Source: an uncultured Clostridium sp. (GTDB lineage: Bacteria > Bacillota > Clostridia > Lachnospirales > Lachnospiraceae). From it: 52,696 bases of DNA. Below the pieces are notes generated by a model. It saw only the letters and a list, made by a program, of their open reading frames with translations, did not search any database and was not told the origin of the DNA. The stretch lies in contig USJW01000018.1 of NCBI GenBank assembly GCA_900555045.1, positions 1 through 52,696 on the forward strand. Reading direction: 5' to 3'. Within the stretch, counting starts at the first letter, position 1. The number at the start of each line of letters is the position of its first letter. Of this stretch, positions 40,302 to 48,788 are shown one piece after another. The position numbers and the translations under genes are program-made.

Positions 40302-41693
40302 ATGGAAGGCGAAAAGGATGTGAAGGCTCTGGCGGAATCTGAGATGATCGATCGTCAGGTGGAAGAAATTATGGCGGAAGACGAGGCCGGAAGCGGTGCG
40401 GGCGCGGGGAAGAAAAAGAAAAAGCGCAAAAAGCTGCCCTTCAAAGAGCGCTGGAAAAGCTACAGCCGCAAGCGCAAAGTCGTTACAATTCTGGGCGTCC
40501 TGGCGGTGGCCGCGGTGGTTCTCTCCCGGTGCGGCGGCGGCAAGGACGGCCCGGCGGCGATGCCGGTGTCGGTCATGTCCCTGACCCGCCAGCCTATTAA
40601 GGAGAAGCTCTCCGTCAGCGGCCCGGTGTCCGGCACGGACAGTGTGGACGTGGTCTCCAACATTCACGCGGAGATCATGAGCATGAACGTGAAGGAGGGC
40701 GACCAGGTGAAAAAGGATCAGGTCCTGGCGGTACTGGATAAGACCAACCTGGAGCGGGATGTGCAGGTGGCGCAGAACGCCTACGATCTGGCGGTGATCA
40801 ACAAGCAGGAGAAGGACAAGAGCGAGGCGCTGGGCTACGAGAAGGCGGTGCAGGACCTAAAGAAGGCCCAGGCGGACTACGACCGAAACAGCGCGCTGTT
40901 CGCGGCCGGGGACATCTCCCAGACCGAGATGGAGCAGGCTGCCAACGCCTTAAACGACGCCAAGCGCCAGGTGGAGGGCTACACGGTGGTGGACGGCCGC
41001 GGTGTGGCGGACCCGTCCTATGCGCTTCAGGTGCAGAACGCGGCCATCGACCTGGAAAAGAGGAAGGAAGAGCTGGAGAACGCGGAGATCAAGAGCACCA
41101 TCGACGGCACCGTGGTCCGGGCGAACTCCAAGGTGGGACAGTTCGCGGATAAGGTGGAGGACGACAAGCCCATCTTCAGCATCGAGAACCTGGAACAGCT
41201 GGAGATGGAGATCAAGATCAGCGAGTACTCCATCGGCAAGGTGAAGATGGGGCAGAAGGCCACCATCAGCGCCGACATTCTGGACGGCGACACGGTGGAG
41301 GGCGAGATCATCAAGATTTCCCCCACCGGCGAGGAGAAGGGCGGCGGCTCCACGGAGCGCGTGATCCCCACAACCATCCGCATCGACGGCCAGAATTCCA
41401 AGCTGATCGCCGGAATCACCGCGAGGGCGGAGATTCTGATCCGGGAGAAGGAGGACGCGTTCGTGGTTCCCGTGACGGCCCTGATCGACGGCGGGGATGT
41501 CACTTACATAGCGGTTGTGGAGGACTCGAAGGTGCGCCGGATCCCGGTGACGCTGGGCGTGGACGGGGATGTGAACGTGGAGGTGATTCCCGCGGACGGC
41601 TCCGAACTCACGGAAGGGATGCAGGTGATTGTGAATCCCGGTCCCGCCACTGTGGACGGCGCTCTGGTGACAGTCTCTGCCCCGCAGATGTAG
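40302..41693 (+). CDS. MacA-like membrane-fusion (HlyD/RND adaptor) protein
   Basis: A 463-residue periplasmic-adaptor-type protein. A charged, Lys-rich cytoplasmic tail (KKKKKRKKLPFKERW) precedes one transmembrane anchor (VVTILGVLAVAAVVLSRC, not a convincing lipobox). Then come a first half-lipoyl motif (IHAEIMSMNVKEGDQVKKDQ), a long alpha-helical hairpin (residues about 165-300), the second lipoyl half (IKSTIDGTVVRANSKVGQF) and beta-barrel domains. AGGAGG lies seven bases before the ATG. It links the MacB-like ABC transporter encoded next to outward partners, presumably the two TolC-like proteins of the operon. Confidence 0.88.
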   Translation: MEGEKDVKALAESEMIDRQVEEIMAEDEAGSGAGAGKKKKKRKKLPFKERWKSYSRKRKVVTILGVLAVAAVVLSRCGGGKDGPAAMPVSVMSLTRQPIKEKLSVSGPVSGTDSVDVVSNIHAEIMSMNVKEGDQVKKDQVLAVLDKTNLERDVQVAQNAYDLAVINKQEKDKSEALGYEKAVQDLKKAQADYDRNSALFAAGDISQTEMEQAANALNDAKRQVEGYTVVDGRGVADPSYALQVQNAAIDLEKRKEELENAEIKSTIDGTVVRANSKVGQFADKVEDDKPIFSIENLEQLEMEIKISEYSIGKVKMGQKATISADILDGDTVEGEIIKISPTGEEKGGGSTERVIPTTIRIDGQNSKLIAGITARAEILIREKEDAFVVPVTALIDGGDVTYIAVVEDSKVRRIPVTLGVDGDVNVEVIPADGSELTEGMQVIVNPGPATVDGALVTVSAPQM

Positions 41694-41702
41694 GAGGCCC
41701 TC

Positions 41703-42605
41703 ATGGAAGAAAAAAAGAAAGGGTTTAAACGGTTTGCAGAGGGGATTGAGATCACCAACGGCAAGGAGGGAGACCAGAAATTCGGAGTCCGGCTGAGGCC
41801 GGTGGCCATGGGCCCCGCGGTTTCCTTTTTCCAGCGGATCAGGGAGCGGCGCAGGCTTGCGGCGGAGAAGGCGGCAGCAGGCGATCCGGACAGCCCGCTT
41901 TTGCGGCTGGAAAACCTGGTGAAGATATACGACACCGGCGCCATCAAGGTGCTGGGTTTAAAGAAGATCAACCTGACCATAGACCGGGGCGAATTTGTGG
42001 CCATCATGGGTCACTCCGGCTCCGGAAAGTCCACGCTGATGAACATTCTTGGCTGCCTGGACCGGCCCACCCTGGGCCACTACTACCTGGACGGCCACGA
42101 CACAGCCGCCATGACGCCGGATGAGCTGTCGGACATCCGCAACCGGAAGATCGGCTTTGTGTTCCAGTCCTTCAACCTGATCTCCCGCACGTCGGCGTTA
42201 AAGAACGTGGAGCTGCCCATGACCTACGCCAGAGTTTCCAAGGCCAAGCGCCAGGAGCGGGCCAAGGAGCTGCTGGAGCGGGTGGGACTGGGCGAGCGGC
42301 TGGGCCACATGCCCAACGAGATGTCCGGCGGACAGCGCCAGAGGGTGGCGATCGCCAGGGCGCTTGCCAACGACCCGCCGCTCATCCTGGCCGACGAACC
42401 CACCGGAAACCTGGACACGGCCTCCTCCATCGAGATCATGCAGCTGTTTCGTGAGCTGCACGAGGAGGGGGCGACGGTGGTGGTGGTCACCCACGAGGAG
42501 GACATCGCCGCCTTCGCGGACCGGATCATCCGGTTCGGCGACGGGCAGCTTTTGAGCGACACGATAAACGAACATCATCCGTGGGAGGAGGGGGAGACAT
42601 GCTGA
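41703..42605 (+). CDS. ABC transporter ATPase, MacB/LolD type
   Basis: A 300-residue ATPase with Walker A GHSGSGKST, the Q-loop FQSFNLI, signature MSGGQRQRVAIARAL, Walker B LILADEPTGNLD and the H-loop VTHEED. The family normally starts near the LENLVKIYDTG strand. Here about 65 extra N-terminal residues, rich in basic and Ala-rich stretches, precede it. It is nine bases after the adaptor gene and overlaps the permease start by seven bases. Confidence 0.92.
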   Translation: MEEKKKGFKRFAEGIEITNGKEGDQKFGVRLRPVAMGPAVSFFQRIRERRRLAAEKAAAGDPDSPLLRLENLVKIYDTGAIKVLGLKKINLTIDRGEFVAIMGHSGSGKSTLMNILGCLDRPTLGHYYLDGHDTAAMTPDELSDIRNRKIGFVFQSFNLISRTSALKNVELPMTYARVSKAKRQERAKELLERVGLGERLGHMPNEMSGGQRQRVAIARALANDPPLILADEPTGNLDTASSIEIMQLFRELHEEGATVVVVTHEEDIAAFADRIIRFGDGQLLSDTINEHHPWEEGETC

Positions 42606-43810
42606 TAGAGAATATGATGATGGCCTTCTCGGCCATCCGTGCAAACAAGATGCGCTCCGCCTTGACCATGCTGGGAATCATCATCGGCATCGGGTCCGTG
42701 ATCTCCATCGTGTCCATCGGCGACACCATGCGAAAGATGTTCTCGGACCTCTACAAGGATGTGGGAATCACCCAGGCGTACTTATCCATCGGCTACTGGG
42801 TGGACGATACGCGGCAGAGCGACTATTTTACCCTGGATGAGATGGAGCGGGCCAGAGAGGCCTTCTCGGATGAGATCGCTTACATCGACAGCAGCGCTTA
42901 CACCAGCGCGGACGCCGAGTACAAGCGGACCAAGGTGAAGTTTGATTATAACGGGATCGATTACAATTACCAGGACGTACAGCCGGTCAACATGGTGTAC
43001 GGGCGCTATCTGAACGAGGGCGATATCCTGGGGCGCAAGCGAAATGTGGTCATGGACACGGACAGCGCCATGAAGCTCTTCGGGGTGGAGAACGCCGTGG
43101 GAAAGACCTTCCGCACCACCATCTACGGCAGCACCGACGAGTTCACGGTGGTGGGAATTTACCGCAAGGAGATGAACGCGTTCCAGGCCCTGATGATGGG
43201 CGGCTCCTCGGACAAGGGCTCGGCGTTTATACCCTACACCCTGCTGACATGGCCCAACGATTACTTTTACCAGCTGCATGTGTACGCCAAGGACGACGTG
43301 AATCTGGACCAGTTTTTTGACCAGTTTAAGGCGTACGCGGCGAAGATGCACGGCCGGCAGCCGGAGGATATGTACATGTACACGGCCATGCAGGAGATGA
43401 CCTCCGTGGACACCATGATGGGCGGCTTGTCCATGGCGGTGGGCGGAATCGCGGCCATCTCCCTGTTGGTCGGCGGAATCGGAATCATGAACATCATGCT
43501 GGTGTCCGTGACGGAGCGGACCCGGGAGATCGGAATCCGCAAGGCGCTGGGGGCCAGGACGCGGGATGTGCTGATCCAGTTTTTGACGGAGTCGGCCATC
43601 CTGTCGGCATGCGGCGGAATCATCGGTATCCTGATCGGCGTGGGACTGGTGACCGCGGGCGGTGCGGCCTTTGGCCTGGAGGTCGTGGTGAAGCCCAGCG
43701 TGGTCATACTGGCGGTGTCCTTCTCCGCGGTGGTCGGAATTTTCTTCGGCCTGTACCCCGCATCCAAGGCAGCCAAGGCGGATCCCATCGATGCGCTGCG
43801 GTACGAGTAA
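42599..43810 (+). CDS. MacB-like ABC permease (FtsX fold)
   Basis: A 403-residue permease. It has an N-terminal helix (MLIENMMMAFSAIRANKMRSALTMLGIIIGIGSVISI), a MacB periplasmic core domain (residues about 50-260) and three C-terminal helices with the FtsX-type elements GGIGIMNIMLVSVTERTREIGIRKALGARTRDV. Mechanotransmission permeases of this type expel peptides, lipids or antibiotics rather than pumping across the inner membrane. ATG at 42599 follows GGAGGAGGGG. Confidence 0.92.
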   Translation: MLIENMMMAFSAIRANKMRSALTMLGIIIGIGSVISIVSIGDTMRKMFSDLYKDVGITQAYLSIGYWVDDTRQSDYFTLDEMERAREAFSDEIAYIDSSAYTSADAEYKRTKVKFDYNGIDYNYQDVQPVNMVYGRYLNEGDILGRKRNVVMDTDSAMKLFGVENAVGKTFRTTIYGSTDEFTVVGIYRKEMNAFQALMMGGSSDKGSAFIPYTLLTWPNDYFYQLHVYAKDDVNLDQFFDQFKAYAAKMHGRQPEDMYMYTAMQEMTSVDTMMGGLSMAVGGIAAISLLVGGIGIMNIMLVSVTERTREIGIRKALGARTRDVLIQFLTESAILSACGGIIGILIGVGLVTAGGAAFGLEVVVKPSVVILAVSFSAVVGIFFGLYPASKAAKADPIDALRYE

Positions 43811-43823
43811 GGAGGCTCAAACA

Positions 43824-45026
43824 GTGACAGATAGAAGAATGAGAAAGGGAAAGCGGGCCGTGGCCCGGACGGCGGGGCTGTGCTTAGCTGTCCTGGCGAT
43901 ATTCCCGGTGAACGCCTTCGCCGGAAGCCCGGAGTTCGCCTACACCCAGGAAAAATGGGCGTCCCTCAGGGACAATGTGATGGAGTACAGGGAGCTGGCG
44001 GACCTGATTCATGAGTACAATCCCACGGTGCTAAACAACCGGACCGAGTACGACGACTACCGGGGCAAGAGCAGCGACCGCTTTAAGAACGACTACGCGG
44101 ACATGGTGCAGGAGCTCTACGACGCCAGCGACAAGATGTTAGACAACGTGGACGAGGATATGCCCGGGTATGCCGGGGCGCTGGCCGGGTCGGTGAGCAC
44201 CCGGATTCAGGCGGAGCGGATGCAGGAGACGGCGGACGCGGAGAACACGGACGGGGATGTGAAGAAGCTGGAGTACGACCGCCAGGAGGCGGAACTAGTC
44301 AGGACGGCCCAGGGCAAGATGAACCAGTACTGGCAGAAGGTGAAGCAGAAGAAGAGTCTGGAGGCCGAGCTGTCTCTGGCGCAGTCCCGGCAGGCGGCGG
44401 TGGCCGTGAAGGTGCAGGCGGGCATGGAGCCTCAGGCGCGGCTTCTGGAGGCAGACGAGAAGGTGGAGAGCGCAAGGGCGGCCATCGAGGCCAACGACCA
44501 GGAGCTCGACACCGTGCGCAGGGAGCTGTGTGTGATGACGGGCTGGAGCTACGACGCGGCGCCGGAGATCCGGGAGATCCCCGTGCTGCGGGCCGCGGAC
44601 ATCGGCGAGATCGACCTGGCGGCGGACAAGGAGCGGGCGGTGGAGAAAAACTACGCCCTGCGCGCGGGCGAGCGCCGGATGAACAACACCACCTACGGCA
44701 CGGCGCAAAACCAGGTTTTGCGGGTCAATGTGGAGAGCGCCGGGCAGAAGATCCGGGCGGATGTGCAGTCCCGCTACGATCAGCTTATGCAGGCCAAAGC
44801 GGACCAGGCCCAGGCGGCAACAGAGCTGGAGCTGGAGAGAAAGAACATGGACACCGCCAGCCGGAAGCTGGATTTGGGGCTGATCAAGCGGAACGAGTTT
44901 TTGGAGGCCCAGAGCGCCTTCTCGGCCAAGGAGGCCGCGGAGGAAGTGAGCGCCTTAAAGCTGACCCAGGCCCAGGAGGATTACTGGTGGGCGGTGTACG
45001 GCCTTGCGGACGCCGGGAGCCTGTAA
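43824..45026 (+). CDS. TolC-like coiled-coil exported protein (first copy)
   Basis: A 400-residue exported protein. GTG at 43824 (with AAGGAGG) gives a signal peptide ending ...IFPVNAFA before GSPEF. The rest is almost entirely helical and Ala/Glu/Gln-rich with two repeated halves. Segments such as LADLIHEYNPTVLNNRTEYDDY, the helical hairpin near LSLAQSRQAAVAVKVQAGMEPQARLLEADEKVESA, and ASRKLDLGLIKRNEFLEAQSAF match the outer-membrane efflux protein (OEP/TolC) pattern, in which xGxxxxxxxLxAQ ends a long helix. No outer-membrane beta-strands are obvious. In a monoderm cell it may instead reach through the wall or act as a periplasm-like chaperone. Confidence 0.78.
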   Translation: MTDRRMRKGKRAVARTAGLCLAVLAIFPVNAFAGSPEFAYTQEKWASLRDNVMEYRELADLIHEYNPTVLNNRTEYDDYRGKSSDRFKNDYADMVQELYDASDKMLDNVDEDMPGYAGALAGSVSTRIQAERMQETADAENTDGDVKKLEYDRQEAELVRTAQGKMNQYWQKVKQKKSLEAELSLAQSRQAAVAVKVQAGMEPQARLLEADEKVESARAAIEANDQELDTVRRELCVMTGWSYDAAPEIREIPVLRAADIGEIDLAADKERAVEKNYALRAGERRMNNTTYGTAQNQVLRVNVESAGQKIRADVQSRYDQLMQAKADQAQAATELELERKNMDTASRKLDLGLIKRNEFLEAQSAFSAKEAAEEVSALKLTQAQEDYWWAVYGLADAGSL

Positions 45027-45059
45027 CCTTTAGCGCGGCGGAAGGATTGAGGAGTCAAG

Positions 45060-46313
45060 ATGAGAAGAGAGTCAGCCGGAAACGGGAGACAACAGAATAA
45101 GAACGGCCTGCGCGGGCGGCTGCTTCGGCAGGCCCTGGCGGTGGCGTTTGCGGTGATGCTCGCGGCCGGGAGCGCCGGGGAGGCGCTTGCGGAAGCGGGT
45201 AACGGCGGCCAGGCGGCTGGCGCCGGGGAATCTGCCGGGACGTCCGGCGACCCCGCGGACACCTCCGGCGGCGCCGGCGCTGCTACGGCTCCGGTCATCG
45301 AGTACGATGCCCTGGAGGAGCTGGTAAGAGGCTCCAACCCGGAGGTGAAGGCCAAGCGGGTGGATTTGGACCGGTGGGTGGATCAGTACCAGGCTGCCCG
45401 GGACGAGATCATGGAGAACCGCGCGAGCCTTCGGGAGGAGGCGAGGGAGCTCAAGGAGGACGGCGACGAGGAGGGCTACCGGCACTACACCGAGCAGGCG
45501 AGGCTGCTCAAGGAGTCGGCGGATGAGCTGGACCGGCAGATCCGCTCCTTAAACAGCGCCTCCAACACCATGGACCTGCGGTTGGCCGAGGACACGGCCA
45601 CCCTGTCGGCCCAGGATGTGATGGCGGCCTGGCACAGCCTGCGGCTGGACCGGGACAGCGCGGCGGCGCAGCTTGAGCTTGCCGGCTACCAGGCGGAACA
45701 GCTGACGCGGCGGATGGGCCTGGGGATGGCGGCGCAGGCCGATGTGGACCAGGCAAGGCGGGACCAGGAGGCTGCGAAAAACCGGGTGGATACCCTGGAC
45801 GCAGAGCTGGCGAAGCTTAAGAGGGAGCTGCTCCTTATCACCGGCTACACCTACGACGGCGAGGTGGAGATCGGGGAGCTCCCCCCAGCGGACACGGACC
45901 GGGCCGGGGCGATAAGCCCGGAGGCGGACCGGCAGAAGGCGTGGGGCAACAGCTACGAGCTGCGGCAAAAGCGCCACAGCGGCTTCTCCGGCACCAACAA
46001 GGAGCGGCACAGCAAGGAGCGCTCCATGGAGGAGAGCGAGCAGAGCATGTACACCAAGCTCATCTCCCTCTCCGGCCAGGTGAATACCGCGAAAACCGCC
46101 TGCCTGGCGGCGCGCTCGGCCATGGCCGCGGCGGATTTTGACTTTAAGGCGGCGGAGCACAAGTGGCAGCTGGGCATGATCAACCGGCAGGATTACCTGA
46201 AGGCAAAGGCGGCGTACGCCGACGCCCGGGCGGTGAGCGGGAAGGCGGAGATCAGCCTTCTGGGCGCGCTAAACCGGTACGATTGGGCGGTGCGGGGGCT
46301 GATTTTGGAGTGA
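45060..46313 (+). CDS. TolC-like coiled-coil exported protein (second copy)
   Basis: A 417-residue protein. A long basic n-region and signal peptide (LAVAFAVMLAAGSAGEALA) are followed by a Gly/Ala/Ser-rich linker (residues about 46-78). A helical TolC-like body then includes LEELVRGSNPEVKAKRVDLDRWVDQY, a central hairpin AGYQAEQLTRRMGLGMAAQADVDQARRDQEAA and a second copy FKAAEHKWQLGMINRQDYLKAKAAYADA. It is a diverged paralogue of the preceding gene, 33 bases downstream. A Ser/Lys/Glu-rich insert (HSGFSGTNKERHSKERSMEESEQ) in the middle is unusual. It ends five bases before the convergent kdpE-like gene, with no terminator seen. Confidence 0.75.
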   Translation: MRRESAGNGRQQNKNGLRGRLLRQALAVAFAVMLAAGSAGEALAEAGNGGQAAGAGESAGTSGDPADTSGGAGAATAPVIEYDALEELVRGSNPEVKAKRVDLDRWVDQYQAARDEIMENRASLREEARELKEDGDEEGYRHYTEQARLLKESADELDRQIRSLNSASNTMDLRLAEDTATLSAQDVMAAWHSLRLDRDSAAAQLELAGYQAEQLTRRMGLGMAAQADVDQARRDQEAAKNRVDTLDAELAKLKRELLLITGYTYDGEVEIGELPPADTDRAGAISPEADRQKAWGNSYELRQKRHSGFSGTNKERHSKERSMEESEQSMYTKLISLSGQVNTAKTACLAARSAMAAADFDFKAAEHKWQLGMINRQDYLKAKAAYADARAVSGKAEISLLGALNRYDWAVRGLILE

Positions 46314-46318
46314 TAGCT

Positions 46319-47020
46319 CTAGTCCCTTCGGATCATACGGTAACCGACCCCCACATGGGTCTGAATATATTGAGGCTGAGACGGATCAGCCTCAATTTTT
46401 TTTCGCAGCGAGGCCATGAACACCCGCAGGGAGGCCACGTCCCCGTCCCAGGAGCTGCCCCAGATTTCTTTTGTTATGTAGGCGTGGGTCAGGACCTTGC
46501 CCACATGGCGGGCTAAGAGGCACAAGAGCTTGTACTCAAAGGGCGTCAGGCGCAGCTCCCTGCCGTCCAGGGTCGCGTAGCCGGCCGCAAAGTCGATCAC
46601 CAGACCGCCGTTGGTGAACCGGGAGTTCTCCTCCTCCCGCAGGCCGTCCAGGTAGTTTAAGCGGCGCAGGGTGGCCCGCAGCCTGGCGCGCAGCTCCTCC
46701 ACGGAGAAGGGCTTGGTCAAATAGTCGTCCGCCCCTGCGTCCAGGGCCTCGATTTTGTCCCGGTCCTCGTTTCGGGCGCTGATGACGATGATGGGCATCT
46801 GGGACCAGGTGCGGACCTTGCGGATCACGTCGGTCCCGTCTATGTCCGGGAGCCCTAAGTCCAGCAGCATGATGGCAGGCTGCTGGGTGGCTGCGGCCAG
46901 GATGGCCTGCGCGCCGTTCTCCGCGGTGTGAAAGTGGTATCCGTCCATCTCCAGGGTGGTGGAGATCAGGTTTTTGATGGCCTTGTCGTCCTCCACAATC
47001 AAAATTTCCGGTTTATTCAT
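46319..47020 (-). CDS. kdpE: KdpE-like response regulator (OmpR family)
   Basis: A 233-residue response regulator. In the N-terminal receiver, Asp11-Asp12, phospho-acceptor Asp54 (LLDLGLPDID), a conserved Ser/Thr switch (VISARNED) and Lys in YLTKPFSVEEL are all present. The C-terminal winged helix (RELRLTPFEYKLLCLLARHVGKVLTHAYITKEIWG) follows. The true ATG is 47020; the longer frame would run through the kinase gene. It overlaps the kinase by eight bases. Similarity of the pair to KdpDE and the neighbouring potassium genes support the name, but not every such regulator controls kdp. Confidence 0.9.
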   Translation of the reverse strand: MNKPEILIVEDDKAIKNLISTTLEMDGYHFHTAENGAQAILAAATQQPAIMLLDLGLPDIDGTDVIRKVRTWSQMPIIVISARNEDRDKIEALDAGADDYLTKPFSVEELRARLRATLRRLNYLDGLREEENSRFTNGGLVIDFAAGYATLDGRELRLTPFEYKLLCLLARHVGKVLTHAYITKEIWGSSWDGDVASLRVFMASLRKKIEADPSQPQYIQTHVGVGYRMIRRD

Positions 47021-48614
47021 GTAGATCAACCTCCTCGATGGGTAATGTAAACTGAAATACACAGCCGTGCGGTATATTGTCTGAGATCTGTATGGCGCCG
47101 CCGTGGGCCGTGATGATGGAGCGGCAGAGGGCGAGGCCCAGGCCCAGCCCGCGCTTGCTGTCCGCCGGCCGGTTCGAGGCTGTGTAGAACATGTCGAAGA
47201 CCCGCTCCTTGGCGGAATCAGGGATTCCCGGCCCGTCGTCGGACACCTCCACCACGGCATATGCGCCTCTTGGGAAGGAGTGTATCCGGATGTGGGAGCC
47301 GGGCGGGGTGTACTTGATCGCGTTGTCCACCAGATTGATGATCACCTGGATGATCAGGCGGGAGTCCATCCGCGCCAGCAAAAAGTCGCCCTCCTGGGTG
47401 ACGGAGACGGTGTGCTCGGAGGCCCTTCGGTTGATGTGGCGCAGGGCCTCGTCGATCACCTCCTCCAGGAGCTCCCCCTGCATGTTGAGCTGCATGGTGC
47501 CGCCCTCCATGCGGGTGATGCTGAGAAGGTTCTCCACCAGGTTGATCAGCCACATGGAGTCGTCGTAGATGTCCTGGCAGACCTGCTTTTTCCGCTCCTC
47601 GGGCAGGTAGCCGGTGTCGTTTAGGAGGATCCCGGCGTTGCCGCTGATGCTGGTGAGGGGGGTGCGCAGGTCGTGGGAGATGGAGCGCAGCAGGTCGGCC
47701 CGCAGCTGCTCCGTGCGGGCCCTGGCGGCCTCCTCCTCGCGGACCCGGCAGATGTGCTCCTTCTCCATGGCCATGGCGCACTCGCCGAGGATGGCCTGGA
47801 TCAGATTGTCCTCGAAGGCATCCGGGACGGAATCCGAGAGGCGTATGCCCACCAGGCCGTAGAGCGCATCGCCGGATTGCACCGGGCAGTAGAGGAAGGA
47901 GGCGTCGGGGTTGTGGTCACTGGAGGCACCGGCGCGCTTGCCGTTGAGGCAGGCCCACCTGGCGGCGGCCCGCTCCTCCGCTGTGTCCGGGGAGGGCCCG
48001 CGCTTCGCGGTGGCGGGCGTGGCCTCGGAAAAGAGCTCCGGATCGCCGGGGCCCTTCTCGCCCGGCAGGCAGCAGAGGGTGTCCCGCTTCAGAAGCTTGT
48101 TGAGCTGGGAGGCGGTCAGGCGGAGTAAGTCTTTCGCGCTGTTCTCCTTCTGCAGCAGCTGGTTGGTCTCAAGGAGCACCTGGGTGCGGTAGGCCGCCAG
48201 CGCGGCGATGCGCGCCTGCTCCTTGATCCGGGCGGCGATGGAGCTGGTGATAAAGGCCGCGGCGAACATGACGAACAGGGTGAACTGGGTGCCGATGTCC
48301 TCCGCCTTGAACGCCAGGCGGGGCTCGGTGAACAGGAAGTTGAAGATCAGCACGTAGGCCACGGCCGCAAGAAAGCCGTACTCCCTGCGGGAGGCGGCCC
48401 CGGCGGTGATCAGCACGGCCAGTATGTCGAGGGTGATGATGTTGGCCTCCGAGAACCCCAATTTCTGTAAAATATCGCAGATCGCGGTGACCGCAGCCAG
48501 CAGCCCGAGGGTCCACACCAGGTCCCTGCGGTTGAGAAACGGCGTGCGTCCCTGCCCAAGGAGTATCTCGGGCTCCGGCTCTGCCCGGTTTGAAATTTGG
48601 CTTATAAACGTCAT
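47013..48614 (-). CDS. KdpD-like sensor histidine kinase lacking the N-terminal KdpD/Usp domain
   Basis: A 533-residue kinase. It begins with a short tail, then four transmembrane helices of the DUF4118 type (about residues 33-125, with the conserved FNFLFTEPRLAF between helices). A GAF-like cytoplasmic region (about 150-285), the HisKA dimer domain with His314 in SISHDLRTPLTSI and an HATPase with NLVDNAIKY, DDGPGIP and GLGLGLALC follow. Canonical KdpD has about 380 more N-terminal residues (KdpD sensor and Usp-like domains); these are absent. It is divergent from the Ktr/Trk uptake genes and presumably senses K+ or turgor through the membrane region. Confidence 0.9.
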   Translation of the reverse strand: MTFISQISNRAEPEPEILLGQGRTPFLNRRDLVWTLGLLAAVTAICDILQKLGFSEANIITLDILAVLITAGAASRREYGFLAAVAYVLIFNFLFTEPRLAFKAEDIGTQFTLFVMFAAAFITSSIAARIKEQARIAALAAYRTQVLLETNQLLQKENSAKDLLRLTASQLNKLLKRDTLCCLPGEKGPGDPELFSEATPATAKRGPSPDTAEERAAARWACLNGKRAGASSDHNPDASFLYCPVQSGDALYGLVGIRLSDSVPDAFEDNLIQAILGECAMAMEKEHICRVREEEAARARTEQLRADLLRSISHDLRTPLTSISGNAGILLNDTGYLPEERKKQVCQDIYDDSMWLINLVENLLSITRMEGGTMQLNMQGELLEEVIDEALRHINRRASEHTVSVTQEGDFLLARMDSRLIIQVIINLVDNAIKYTPPGSHIRIHSFPRGAYAVVEVSDDGPGIPDSAKERVFDMFYTASNRPADSKRGLGLGLALCRSIITAHGGAIQISDNIPHGCVFQFTLPIEEVDLHE

Positions 48615-48679
48615 GGATGCGTCCTCCGGTCTGTTTTTGATTAGCTCCAGTATAGCATAATTTCCGGGGCCAAGTGAAA

Positions 48680-48708
48680 CTTTATATGATCTTTATACAA
48701 TCTTTACG
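48680..48708. promoter_or_regulatory. Three direct repeats at 11-bp spacing in the kinase-ktrB gap, candidate KdpE sites
   Basis: CTTTATA at 48680-48686, CTTTATA at 48691-48697 and CTTTACG at 48702-48708 recur every 11 bases. OmpR-family regulators bind tandem half-sites one helical turn apart, and the E. coli KdpE site has TTTATA/TTTACA halves. The repeats lie 80-110 bases upstream of ktrB and also close to the kinase promoter. They could therefore activate potassium uptake and autoregulate the kinase. Confidence 0.6.
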
Positions 48709-48788
48709 CGGATTCGCTCCCCATAATGCCCCCTTAATCCGATCCATGGTAAAGTTATGGCAATGACAGAGAACAGGGAGGAAAGGCC

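Noticed and set aside
47021..47260. 80-residue N-terminal extension of the response regulator
   Set aside because: It overlaps the kinase coding region in another frame and reads as random Arg/Ser/Pro; the receiver starts at MNKPEILIVEDD with the ATG at 47020.
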